Below are positions 15,417-23,195 of a stretch of 24,397 nt of DNA, one piece after another (position 1 is the first letter of the stretch; every line of letters starts with the position of its first letter). Under the pieces are notes generated by a model. The model did no database searches. It had not been told where the DNA came from and saw nothing but the letters and a program-made list of their open reading frames with translations. The position numbers were made by a program, and so were the translations under genes. This DNA is from Prevotella sp. UBA3757 (GTDB lineage: Bacteria > Bacteroidota > Bacteroidia > Bacteroidales > Bacteroidaceae): NCBI GenBank assembly GCA_002371715.1, contig DFGF01000090.1, positions 1 through 24,397 of the forward strand. The letters are read 5' to 3'.

Positions 15417-15797
15417 CCTATAAGCCGGGTTCTGTACCCTTACGGGTGTCTGTCATCTATCTAGTGCGCCGGTTGCCCTGCGCCTCAAGCATCCTACCCT
15501 CCATCGTGTTCCAAAGAACTCGGACGGACCGCCCTCAGCCGATGGTATACGCGGACTTGCAGCCTCCAGACAGAACAGCCCTACGGTCGCCCGCAGGCTG
15601 GTGGTCTCTTACACCACCTTCTCACCCTTACCCCGCTCTTTATGGGAGTGAGGCGGTTGTTTTCTTCTTCCGTATCCTGCTGTCACCAACAGCTGGCATT
15701 TTCACCAGTGGAGTGTCCTATGCTGCCCGGACTTTCCTCTCGCACGCGTCACCCGTTGGGGGCAACTGTACCAGCGACAGACCGTGGCGCTGCTTTT
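15406..15797 (-). ncRNA. rnpB: RNase P RNA
   Basis: The catalytic RNA of RNase P, which removes 5' leaders from pre-tRNAs. On the minus strand the 5' half contains the diagnostic GAGGAAAGTCCGGGC (near 15740), and the 3' end contains AGAACCCGGCTTATAG (15418-15433), the two conserved regions that form the core pseudoknot P4. The ends pair as helix P1: GCAGCGCC (15786-15793) with GGCGCTGC (15409-15416). The length of about 390 nt is normal for a bacterial A-type RNA; the ends are estimated from P1. It starts about 37 bases after the thioesterase stop with no recognisable Bacteroidetes promoter between, so it may be processed from the ilv transcript. Confidence 0.96.
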
Positions 15798-15834
15798 ATA
15801 TGTTCTGTTTCTCTCGTTTTTCCGACCATGACCG

Positions 15835-16590
15835 TCAGCCGAAAGTAACCTTGCTACGGCATACCTCCACGCCGCCAGCGTCGTCGCCGACCGCCTTGAC
15901 GATGCGGATGCAGTATTCGTCCGGCCCCACCTGCTCACGATAGAACGAGAGACTGTCGCCACCATGTGCCTCGGCCACATAGGCTATCTCGAGGCGGTGT
16001 ATCTGGTGCTGGCGGTACCAGTCGACGGGCCAAAGGTCGAGCACGTGTTCTATATACTTGACGGAGTTGATGTGTCCGTTAATGTCTACGTCGTTATAGT
16101 ATGTCTGGATGGTGCGCACCAGTTCTGCCTGATCAGTCATCCTGACGCGGCCTCCTTTGTCGATGGGGCATGCCTTATCGGTGACAATCCATTGCTCGAT
16201 GGCTCCGTTGTCTATGGCGTAGATGTCGGTTGGCTGGCGCGTCTGGGTGTCAATCATGGCCCAGATGCTGCGTCCGTAGCCGTAGGTGGTGCCATCCTGT
16301 CCGACGACGGCAAAGTTACGCGAGGTGAAGTAGCGCATGGCCGACTCCACCCACGTCTCGACGTTGAACTTAGTGTACTGGCGGGGCATCTCGGTCATCT
16401 CGATGGCCAGCCGAGAGAGCACCCACGAGCGCTGGATGGTCATGAGGTACTGCATGCCGAAACCGCGTGCCGACGAATGGAAATCGGCGGCGTTGAGCAA
16501 ATGGTTGCCCATATGGCCCATGAACAGCCGGCCTGAGAAGTCGCAATGAAACGGCTCGGCCATGAATTCGTAACGACCTATTTTTTCCAT
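15835..16590 (-). CDS. Acyl-ACP thioesterase
   Basis: A 251-aa enzyme of the FatA/FatB-like acyl-ACP thioesterase family (PF01643), which releases free fatty acids from acyl carrier protein in the cytoplasm. It has two hotdog halves. The first contains GHMGNHLLNAADFHS and the second has NDVDINGHINSVKYIEHVLD at 166-185, with Asp167/169, Asn171, His173 and Glu181 in the places of the plant catalytic set. The ATG at 16590 overlaps the end of ilvN by 13 bases, so translation is probably coupled. In Bacteroides, as I recall, this gene also sits next to ilvBN and before ilvC; here rnpB takes the downstream place. Confidence 0.92.
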   Translation of the reverse strand: MEKIGRYEFMAEPFHCDFSGRLFMGHMGNHLLNAADFHSSARGFGMQYLMTIQRSWVLSRLAIEMTEMPRQYTKFNVETWVESAMRYFTSRNFAVVGQDGTTYGYGRSIWAMIDTQTRQPTDIYAIDNGAIEQWIVTDKACPIDKGGRVRMTDQAELVRTIQTYYNDVDINGHINSVKYIEHVLDLWPVDWYRQHQIHRLEIAYVAEAHGGDSLSFYREQVGPDEYCIRIVKAVGDDAGGVEVCRSKVTFG

Positions 16591-17132
16591 TCCCTCTCCC
16601 TTTCTTCAAGAAATTCGCTCACTTGCTCCTGCTTGGCACGGGTGACGGCTATACGACCCGAACGGGTGTACTGGAACACGCAGTTGAACTCGTTCAGAGC
16701 GTAGTAGAGCGAAAGAATGTCCTCCGTCTTGCCGTTCTTCATGACGATGACGTATGTCGGGTTCACCTCGGTTATCGAGGCGTCGTGGCGACGTATGGTG
16801 CGCGATATGTCGGGATTCTCCATGACCTTCTTGGTCGAGAGCTTATAGAGTCCCGTCTCGCGGATGAACAGCTGGTCGTCGGTGAAGTAGTTGGCCTTGA
16901 CCACGTCAATCTTCTTCTCTATCTGGCGCGTTATCTTGATTATCTGGTCTTCGTCGCTCCAAGCCGTAATGGTGTACTTGTGGACGCCCTCAATGGACGA
17001 TGCCGACACGTTAAGGCTCTCGATATTGACCTGACGACGCGTAAAAACGGCAGTAATCTGATTGAGTATACCGGCTATATTCTCCGAATAGACCAACAGC
17101 GTATATAGTTTTTTATTCTCTCTTTCTTCCAT
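16578..17132 (-). CDS. ilvN: Acetolactate synthase small (regulatory) subunit
   Basis: A 184-aa regulatory subunit of acetolactate synthase. The N-terminal ACT domain reads YTLLVYSENIAGILNQITAV, then RRQVNIESLNVSASS, the usual valine-binding region. A second ferredoxin-like domain follows (VKANYFTDDQLFIRETGLYK onward). It partners IlvB, raising activity and giving feedback control by valine in characterised relatives. Length is usual for the 160-190 aa class. It follows ilvB after a 103-bp spacer that is mostly a heptamer array, and overlaps the thioesterase gene by 13 bases. Confidence 0.95.
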   Translation of the reverse strand: MEERENKKLYTLLVYSENIAGILNQITAVFTRRQVNIESLNVSASSIEGVHKYTITAWSDEDQIIKITRQIEKKIDVVKANYFTDDQLFIRETGLYKLSTKKVMENPDISRTIRRHDASITEVNPTYVIVMKNGKTEDILSLYYALNEFNCVFQYTRSGRIAVTRAKQEQVSEFLEEREREWKK

Positions 17133-17185
17133 ATTTTTTATTTTGAAGTTTGAAGTATATGATTACTCTAATAAATCATATCTCT

Positions 17186-17234
<49 letters not shown>

Positions 17235-17235
17235 C

Positions 17236-18939
17236 TCACACCTCCAGCATCATCTGGTCGACGTTCATACCCGGTGGCGTCATGGGCAGCACGTCGTCAT
17301 CCTCGAGTATGGCACACTCCAAGATGTAGGGTCCGGGCGTGGCCAGCATTTTCTGGACGGCTGCCGCCAACTGCTGACGGTCGGTAACGGCCTCGTAGGC
17401 AATGCCGTAGCCCTGGGCTATGAGTTGATAGTCGGGGTTCATCATGCGGGTGAACGACTGCCGGCGCTGCCAGAACATGTCCTGCCACTGGCGCACGTTG
17501 CCCAGGTAGTTGTTGTTCATGAGAATCATTTTGACTGGCGATTGCTGCTCCATGATAGTGCCAAGCTCCTCGATACACATCTGGAAGCCGCCGTCGCCCA
17601 TGAAGCAACAGACCTGGCGGCTGGGTGCTCCGAAGGTGGCTCCGATGGCTGCGGGCATACCGTAACCCATGGTGCCGAGACCGCCACTGGTGCAGATACT
17701 ACGCTTGTGGTGATACTTGAAATAACGGGTTGCAAAGAGCTGATTCTGACCGACATCAGTCACGAGCACGGCATCGTCAGCGGCCTGCAGGGCCACAGCA
17801 TTTACCACCTCGCCCATCAGCAACGGACCTGTGGTGGGGTGAATGGCGGGTTCTATGACCTTCTCGCGCTCCATCTGGTCCAGGGACTTGAACGAGTCGC
17901 GCCACGCCTGATGGTTGTTCTCGCGGACGAGGCGGGTCAGGGCTGGTAACGATTCCTTACAGTCGGCCACCACGGCCACGTCGGTCCTGACGTTCTTGTC
18001 TATCTCACTGCGGTCTATGTCCAGGTGGATTACCTTGGCCTGCTTGGCGTATGTCTTGGTGTTGCCCGTCACGCGGTCAGAGAAGCGCATGCCGATGGCT
18101 ATCAGCACGTCGCACTCCTGCTCCTTGAGGTTGACGGCATAGTTGCCGTGCATGCCCAGCATGCCGACATTCAGCGGATGGTCAGACGGCAGGGCACTCA
18201 GTCCCAGCATGGTGCGTCCGGCCGGTATGTCGGCTTTCTCCAACAGGGCTTTCAATTCTTCCTGGGCGTTACCCAGCTCTACGCCCTGACCGACGAGTGC
18301 CAGCGGGCGCTTGGCCTGATTGATGAGTTCGGCGGCCTGGCTGACGGCATCCATGTCGAGCTTCGGGAGGGCGACGTAGGAGCGCACGAAGTCCACCTTG
18401 CGGGGCTTCCACTCCACCTGCTCGACCTGGGCGTTGCGCGGGAAGTCGAGTACGACGGGACCGGGTCGGCCGCTACGCGCTATATAGAAAGCACGGCTGA
18501 CGGCCCAGGCTATGTCATCGGCATGGCGTATCTGGTAACTCCATTTCGATATGGGCTGAGCCAGACCCACAAGGTCTACCTCCTGGAAGGCGTCAGTGCC
18601 GAGTGCGCTGATGGCCACCTGTCCGGCAATAACGACGATGGGGGTCGAGTCGAGCATGGCATCAGCCACGCCTGTCAGTGTGTTAGTAGCACCGGGACCG
18701 CTGGTGACGAGTGACACGCCAACCTGTCCGGACACACGGGCAAAGCCCTCGGCGGCATGTACGGCGGCCTGCTCGTGGCGCACGAGTATGTGGTCGAAGC
18801 ATTTCTTCGGGCCACGGGTATAGTCGTAGAGCGCGTCGTAGGTGGGCATGATGGAGCCGCCGGGGTAACCGAATATGGTTGTGACGCCCTCGGCCTGCAA
18901 AGCCCTCATGAGCGCTTCTGAGCCAGTAATTTTTTCCAT
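17236..18939 (-). CDS. ilvB: Acetolactate synthase large (catalytic) subunit
   Basis: A 567-aa thiamine-diphosphate enzyme that condenses pyruvate to acetolactate (or with 2-ketobutyrate), the first shared step of valine, leucine and isoleucine synthesis. Seen: TIFGYPGGSIMPTYDALYDY, the catalytic Glu56 in VRHEQAAVHAAEGFAR, SGPGATN, and the ThDP-binding MGDGGFQ (447-453) through NNNYLG (475-480). An open frame continues upstream to an ATG at 18978 that overlaps the wzz-like stop as ATGA, but those 13 residues (MTIRNAITKCRLI) are not family sequence, whereas MEKITGSEALMRAL at 18939 is. The overlap leaves the longer start possible. No ilvC or ilvD is present in the window. Confidence 0.96.
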   Translation of the reverse strand: MEKITGSEALMRALQAEGVTTIFGYPGGSIMPTYDALYDYTRGPKKCFDHILVRHEQAAVHAAEGFARVSGQVGVSLVTSGPGATNTLTGVADAMLDSTPIVVIAGQVAISALGTDAFQEVDLVGLAQPISKWSYQIRHADDIAWAVSRAFYIARSGRPGPVVLDFPRNAQVEQVEWKPRKVDFVRSYVALPKLDMDAVSQAAELINQAKRPLALVGQGVELGNAQEELKALLEKADIPAGRTMLGLSALPSDHPLNVGMLGMHGNYAVNLKEQECDVLIAIGMRFSDRVTGNTKTYAKQAKVIHLDIDRSEIDKNVRTDVAVVADCKESLPALTRLVRENNHQAWRDSFKSLDQMEREKVIEPAIHPTTGPLLMGEVVNAVALQAADDAVLVTDVGQNQLFATRYFKYHHKRSICTSGGLGTMGYGMPAAIGATFGAPSRQVCCFMGDGGFQMCIEELGTIMEQQSPVKMILMNNNYLGNVRQWQDMFWQRRQSFTRMMNPDYQLIAQGYGIAYEAVTDRQQLAAAVQKMLATPGPYILECAILEDDDVLPMTPPGMNVDQMMLEV

Positions 18940-18974
18940 TATTAATCTACACTTAGTAATTGCGTTTCTGATTG

Positions 18975-20081
18975 TCATCCCAGCCCGAGCAGCGGTTTCA
19001 GGTCGTCCTCCTTATAGAGAATCCAGACCGTAGTGCCGAGGAATGCCAGGAAGACGAAGATGATGCACATGCGGGCGCGCTTGGGACCACTCTTCTGCAG
19101 TGGCACGGTGGCACTTTGGAGCGTGGTGAAGGCGGGAGTTTCCTCCTGCACCTTAGCCTCGGCGGCCAGCACCTGAGCTGCCACCTGCTGGTAGGCGTTG
19201 AACTGCAGCTGCATGTCATTTTCCAGTTCGGTCAGCCGGCGGCGCGCGCTCTCCAGGATGATGTCCTGGTTGGCGTCGGCAAACTCGGAGTAAAGGCGGC
19301 TGGCCCTGTCGTAGCGGGCCTTGGCCTCGCGCTCAACCTTCTTGTTGTGCTCCAGGTCTACCCGCACCTTCGACGTGCGGTAGTCGGTAATGAATTTCTG
19401 AAGTCGCGTCTTGACCGTATCGGCCATGGTGGCGCAAATGACGGGATTCTGGTCGGTGACCTGTATGGTGATGACCATGGTCTTCTTGTCAACGTCGCAG
19501 ACGACGCGGTTGTGCAGAGCCTTGACCACGGCAGCCTGCTTGCGGGTCAGCCGGAAGGGGTCGAGTGACTCCTCGGTCTCGGGTTTCTTGTCGCTGAAGA
19601 GGCTGGTGATGGCCTTTATCGTGCCGCCAATGGCAGCTGACCACCAGGGGCGTTTCTGCTCGTTGCAGAGGTAGTCGTAGTAGGTCATGGTGCGGTCCTG
19701 CTCGCCCTTTTTCTTGTTACCCTCGATGGTGACGGGCACGTCGAAGAGCGAAATCTTGAAGTCCGTCGAGTTCATCAGCTCGGGATAGAGCGTGGGGAAA
19801 AGAGCCTCGGTGCCCATACCGCCTGAGCGGGAACCCAGCTGTATGCCAAAGCTGCTAGCCAGGGCCGAGAGTCCGGCATTACTGCGGCTGGTCGACATTT
19901 CGGGGCTCAGCAACACGGTACAAGTGTAGGTGTTTGGCTTGCCCAGGGCGTAGATGGCTGCCACTACGAAGGCTGCGGGAAGCACTTTGAGGTACAATTT
20001 CTTGTACTTCAGCAGGTCTTTGAATATTTTCATGAAATCGATGGACGACTCCTCAGCTTCTATCTGTTTGATTTCGCTCAT
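18975..20081 (-). CDS. Wzz/chain-length-determinant family protein
   Basis: A 368-aa polysaccharide co-polymerase-like protein of the inner membrane. Layout: a cytoplasmic N-terminus with IDFMKIFKDLLKYKKLYLKV, a first membrane helix at about 34-48, a long periplasmic region with coiled-coil character (about 235-310, including KKVEREAKARYDRASRLYSE and RRRLTELENDM), a PLQKSGPKRAR motif, and a second membrane helix at about 340-357 (MCIIFVFLAFLGTTVWILY). The P-x(2)-SGPKRAR type segment before the last helix is the Wzz signature. Such proteins set the length of O-antigen, capsule or exopolysaccharide chains. No glycan synthesis genes are in the window. It has its own promoter (20133-20163), and its stop overlaps a possible upstream ilvB start by 4 bases. 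Confidence 0.9.
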   Translation of the reverse strand: MSEIKQIEAEESSIDFMKIFKDLLKYKKLYLKVLPAAFVVAAIYALGKPNTYTCTVLLSPEMSTSRSNAGLSALASSFGIQLGSRSGGMGTEALFPTLYPELMNSTDFKISLFDVPVTIEGNKKKGEQDRTMTYYDYLCNEQKRPWWSAAIGGTIKAITSLFSDKKPETEESLDPFRLTRKQAAVVKALHNRVVCDVDKKTMVITIQVTDQNPVICATMADTVKTRLQKFITDYRTSKVRVDLEHNKKVEREAKARYDRASRLYSEFADANQDIILESARRRLTELENDMQLQFNAYQQVAAQVLAAEAKVQEETPAFTTLQSATVPLQKSGPKRARMCIIFVFLAFLGTTVWILYKEDDLKPLLGLG

Positions 20082-20132
20082 AATAATGTTAACTATAATT
20101 ATATTAAAGAAAAACGATTCGCTTTACGGCTG

Positions 20133-20163
20133 CAAAGGTACAAAATTATAGTGAAACACGAAA
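20133..20163 (-). promoter_or_regulatory. Bacteroidetes-type promoter of the wzz-like gene
   Basis: On the minus strand, TTTC (20160-20163), 19 bases, then TACCTTTG (20133-20140), about 50 bases before the ATG at 20081. The sequence around the -33 box (CCTTTCGTGTTTC) resembles that of the promoters at 4219-4250 and 23067-23098. It may also serve ilvB and ilvN. Confidence 0.65.
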
Positions 20164-20198
20164 GGAAAATGTGAAAAAAAAAGGAAAGGGGTATGTAA

Positions 20199-21398
20199 TC
20201 AGCGGTTTTTGTGGCCGAGGAACCACCGGTGGGTATAGCCAACGTACATAGCCAGAGCCGCGGCCGTCAGAGCTATGCTCGTGACGATGAGCACGCCGTC
20301 CCATGGGTAGCATAGGGCATAGCCCAGTCCCAAGCCGATGGCCAGCCCTGTCTCCCAGCCCAGGAAATATGTACTCTGCGACGTGCCTCGCTGGCAATGG
20401 CGGCTCAACTTGACGAAGAACAGCAGGAATCGCGAACTGACGATGCCCACGCCCGTGCCAAGCAACAGGGGGGCCAGCGGATTGCCGGGGTAGTTAAGCA
20501 GGATGAGCTCGGCGGCACCCATGAGTATCAGTCCACTAACCACCTCGCTCTCCAGTTCGGCATTGCGGAAGACGAAGCGTTGGGCCAGCAGGGCCAACAG
20601 AAAACCGCCCATGACCAGGGCGTAGAATACCAGCGACAGCCTTAAAGCCAGCAGCAGTCCAACGGCCATGCTGACCAGCAGGAGGTTGGCAAAGAGCACG
20701 CCACCCGTTGGCAGTAAGAAGCGGTCGAACGACAGAATGGTGACGCACTCCTCGGGCGAGCGGAAGGGAAAACGCACCTGACTGATGAGCGCCGCACCGG
20801 CCAGCGCCAGCAGAGCGGAGACGACGAGAACGGCGGCCATGGGCGACAGCCGGGCCAACAGGGGCGACAGCCGTCCGGCCACAGGTGTCAGGGCGGTGAC
20901 GGCCAGTCCGCACAGGGGACCCAGCGAGAGTGCGAAGCGTGCAAACCAGGCCGCGCCATGGTTGGCCTCGGTACGCTGGTGAGACTCACAGGTGTCGATG
21001 ACCAGCGTGGAGAGTATGACCATCTGGCCCAGTCCGAAGGCAGCGCCCATGGCGACGCGATGCACGAGCACGAGGGGCAGGCTGGCCCTGGGTCCCGCAT
21101 AGGCCAGCAGCAGCACGCAGGCAGCCTGGGCGGCAATGGCCGTTATACACACCATGTTGCGCCGGTAACGCTGCACCAGCCAAGAGCACGACGGCCCCAG
21201 CAGGTACAGGCCCAGGGCGAAGGCTCCCATCGCGAGGCCCGTCTCAGCAGGTGACAGTTGCCGGTCTGTCAGCAGCCAGCCGGGCATGACGGGTATGAGC
21301 ATGTAGACGGCCATGACCTGTAGCAGTCCAGCCACGACGAGCAGCCAGAACTCGTGGTGCCACAGTCGGATGTGTACGGGCGTAGTCTGACTGTTCAT
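20199..21398 (-). CDS. Major facilitator superfamily transporter
   Basis: A 399-aa protein with about 12 hydrophobic helices and the MFS layout: a first pair of helices (FWLLVVAGLLQVMAVYMLIP), a loop with GLAMGAFALGLYLLGP and LVQRYRRNMV (a variant of the loop 2-3 motif), and a central break near residues 210-225 (SQVRFPFRSPEECVTILSFD) dividing the halves. The substrate cannot be told. The family in Bacteroidales is often annotated as an arabinose- or drug-efflux type. It starts 3 bases after the panB stop, so both are on one message; a link to pantothenate or to its precursors is possible but unproven. Confidence 0.9.
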   Translation of the reverse strand: MNSQTTPVHIRLWHHEFWLLVVAGLLQVMAVYMLIPVMPGWLLTDRQLSPAETGLAMGAFALGLYLLGPSCSWLVQRYRRNMVCITAIAAQAACVLLLAYAGPRASLPLVLVHRVAMGAAFGLGQMVILSTLVIDTCESHQRTEANHGAAWFARFALSLGPLCGLAVTALTPVAGRLSPLLARLSPMAAVLVVSALLALAGAALISQVRFPFRSPEECVTILSFDRFLLPTGGVLFANLLLVSMAVGLLLALRLSLVFYALVMGGFLLALLAQRFVFRNAELESEVVSGLILMGAAELILLNYPGNPLAPLLLGTGVGIVSSRFLLFFVKLSRHCQRGTSQSTYFLGWETGLAIGLGLGYALCYPWDGVLIVTSIALTAAALAMYVGYTHRWFLGHKNR

Positions 21399-21401
21399 CG
21401 T

Positions 21402-22223
21402 TCAGTAGGATTCCGATTCGTTGGGGAAGTCGCCGCTCTTGACGTCGCCCACGTAACGGCCCACGGCGTCGGTGATGACCGTGCCCAGGTCGGCATAGCG
21501 GCGCAGGAAGCGTGGCGAGAAGCCCTGGGTCATGCCCAGCATGTCGGCGATGACCAGCACTTGACCGTCGCAGCCGTTGCCGGCACCGATACCTATCGTG
21601 GGACACGTCACCTCGCGCGTGACCTGTGCGGCCAGCTCGGCGGGCACTTTCTCGAGCGTGATGCCGAAGCATCCGGCCTCGGCCAGCAGACGCGCGTCCT
21701 CCATGAGTTTATCGGCTTCGGCCTGCTCCTTGGCGCGCACGGCGTAGGTGCCGAACTTGTTGATGCTCTGGGGCGTCAGTCCGAGGTGTCCCATGACGGG
21801 AATGCCGGCGTCAAGTATGCGCTTGACGGTGTCCAGTATCTCGGCGCCACCCTCCATCTTCAGGGCGTCGCACCCGCTCTCCTTCATGATGCGTATGGCG
21901 TTGGTGACGCCCTCTGAGGCGCTGACCTGATAGGAGCCGAAAGGCATGTCGCACACCACTAGGGCGCGCTTGACGGCACGCACCACGGCGCTGGCGTGGT
22001 ATATCATCTGGTCGACGGTCATAGGCAGCGTGGTCTGGTGACCAGCCATGACGTTCGATGCCGAGTCGCCTACGAGTATGGCGTCGATGCCGGCGCGGTC
22101 GACGAGTCCGGCCATCGTGTAGTCATACGATGTGAGTATTGAAATCTTCTCGCCCTTCTGCTTCATTTCTATGAAGCGGTGGGTGGTAACCTTGCGGTTG
22201 TCTGAAACTAAATATCCTGCCAT
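21402..22223 (-). CDS. panB: 3-methyl-2-oxobutanoate hydroxymethyltransferase
   Basis: A 273-aa cytoplasmic enzyme that adds a hydroxymethyl group from methylene-tetrahydrofolate to 2-ketoisovalerate, giving ketopantoate on the way to pantothenate and CoA. Seen: ISILTSYDYTMAGLVDRAGID, ILVGDSASNVMAGHQTTLPM (Mg-binding Asp), MGHLGLTPQSINKFGTYAVR, FGITLEKVPAELA (catalytic Glu) and CPTIGIGAGNGCDGQVLV. Length is normal. The ATG at 22223 follows an A-rich leader (TAGTAAAAAA). Its substrate is a product of the pathway begun by IlvBN, encoded 3 kb away on the same strand but not evidently in the same operon. Confidence 0.97.
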   Translation of the reverse strand: MAGYLVSDNRKVTTHRFIEMKQKGEKISILTSYDYTMAGLVDRAGIDAILVGDSASNVMAGHQTTLPMTVDQMIYHASAVVRAVKRALVVCDMPFGSYQVSASEGVTNAIRIMKESGCDALKMEGGAEILDTVKRILDAGIPVMGHLGLTPQSINKFGTYAVRAKEQAEADKLMEDARLLAEAGCFGITLEKVPAELAAQVTREVTCPTIGIGAGNGCDGQVLVIADMLGMTQGFSPRFLRRYADLGTVITDAVGRYVGDVKSGDFPNESESY

Positions 22224-22276
22224 TTTTTTACTATAAATATAAGATATAAAATTAAAATGATTGGGGCGTCAGCCCT

Positions 22277-22343
22277 CAATTATCCATTATCAGTTATCCT
22301 AACTTGGAATGATTTTTGTACGCAGAGACACAGAGGCACGGAG
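22277..22343. repeat. Short heptamer run and GAGACACAGAGGCACGGAG-type word repeat
   Basis: In the spacer 22224-22346, TTATC recurs at 7-base steps at 22279-22300 (AATTATC, CATTATC, AGTTATC). CGCAGAGACACAGAGGCACG at 22321-22340 is a separate run of 6- to 9-base words, ending 4 bases from the HAD gene stop. I see no clear promoter for panB here. Confidence 0.55.
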
Positions 22344-22346
22344 TTT

Positions 22347-22970
22347 TTATTGATTAACGGTTACTAAATAGTCATTGATGACGCGGTCGCACAGCGGGGC
22401 AATGGCCTCGGCGGCGTTGGTGGTGGCCAGACCGACGACATACATGCCGGCGGCGCGTCCGGAGCGCAGCCCGTTGAACGAGTCCTCGAAGACGACGCTA
22501 TCCTGCGGACTCACGCCCAGCCTGCAGGCAGCCTTCAGGTAGCAGTCGGGGTCGGGCTTTGAGCGGTCAAAGTCCTCCGAGGTGAGTATGGCGTCGAACA
22601 GCCCTCGGAACTCGGGGCGTGCCCGGTAGACGGCCTCCATCTTCGGGCGGTTCGAACTGGTCACCACGGCAGTCCTGATGCCTCGGCGGCGTAGGGTCTC
22701 GACGTATTGACGGAAACCCGGCACGTAGCGGTAATCCATGTGCTGCTCAAACTGGTTCAGCCGCTCAGTGATGGTGGCCTGCTCCGGTGTCAGGGGTCCC
22801 GAGAACCACTGGTCATATATCTGGACCAGCGTCTGCCCCTTGATTTCCTGTTCCAGTCCCGGATGCTCGGGATGGTAAGTGCGGCAAATCTCGCCCCAGA
22901 ACACAGTGTACTGCGATTCGGTGTCGAACACCACGCCGTCCAGATCGAACAGCGCGGCCTTGAAATTCAT
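22347..22970 (-). CDS. HAD-superfamily hydrolase, beta-phosphoglucomutase-like
   Basis: A 208-aa HAD hydrolase. Motif I is FDLDGVVFDTE (nucleophile Asp of DxD), motif II VVTSSNR, motif III Lys in RSKPDPDCYL, motif IV VVFEDSFNG. The helical cap between motifs I and II (about residues 15-90) is of the C1 type seen in sugar phosphatases and beta-phosphoglucomutases. The substrate is probably a sugar phosphate, but the sequence does not say which. Three starts are possible: a TTG at 22994 inside the promoter, ATG at 22982 about 3 bases after the expected transcription start, and ATG at 22970. I chose 22970 because it leaves a 15-base leader and begins MNFKAALFDLDG. Confidence 0.9.
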   Translation of the reverse strand: MNFKAALFDLDGVVFDTESQYTVFWGEICRTYHPEHPGLEQEIKGQTLVQIYDQWFSGPLTPEQATITERLNQFEQHMDYRYVPGFRQYVETLRRRGIRTAVVTSSNRPKMEAVYRARPEFRGLFDAILTSEDFDRSKPDPDCYLKAACRLGVSPQDSVVFEDSFNGLRSGRAAGMYVVGLATTNAAEAIAPLCDRVINDYLVTVNQ

Positions 22971-22991
22971 GTCTTTTTCCATTTGCGGCTG

Positions 22992-23023
22992 CAAAGGTAC
23001 GAATAAGTGAGAGAAAAACCAAA
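22992..23023 (-). promoter_or_regulatory. Consensus Bacteroidetes promoter of the HAD gene
   Basis: On the minus strand, TTTG (23020-23023), 20 bases, then TACCTTTG (22992-22999). This is among the best matches to the consensus in the window and lies just before the start codon. Confidence 0.8.
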
Positions 23024-23045
23024 TTTATTTGAGATTTTCCGAGCG
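23019..23045. repeat. CCAAA..ATTTGAG..CCGAGCG dispersed repeat
   Basis: CCAAATTTATTTGAGATTTT followed by CCGAGCG. The same pattern, with a few substitutions, forms the core of the insert in the radical SAM gene (CCAAACTCATTTGAGCTTTG, then CCGAGCG). Two copies in 24 kb suggest a repeat family. Here it overlaps the -33 box of the HAD promoter. Confidence 0.55.
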
Positions 23046-23066
23046 TGAGTACTTTCTCGCAAAGCG

Positions 23067-23098
23067 AAAAGGTAGTGCAAACCGAGCGAAACACCAAA
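23067..23098 (-). promoter_or_regulatory. Second promoter-like site, copy of the one at 4219-4250
   Basis: On the minus strand, TTTG (23095-23098), 20 bases, then TACCTTTT (23067-23074), one base off the -7 consensus. The stretch 23068-23104 matches 4220-4256 at 34 of 37 bases. It may be a weaker tandem promoter or a decayed copy of a dispersed promoter repeat. Confidence 0.5.
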
Positions 23099-23195
23099 GG
23101 AAAAAGCATTTTTTCCGACAACGAATTAAACGAATTGGTATTCGCGACATTTTTTTTTCAAAGTACCAGCCAGTTACCGTGCGGCCAGCGACCGG

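Noticed and set aside
18940..18978. Upstream ilvB start overlapping the wzz-like stop as ATGA
   Set aside because: The overlap is suggestive, but the 13 extra residues are not like other IlvB N-termini. Kept as an alternative in the ilvB entry.
18979..22223. A single capsule or polysaccharide locus
   Set aside because: Only the Wzz-like protein fits. No glycosyltransferase, flippase or polymerase is present, and panB and the MFS gene are not specific to such loci.
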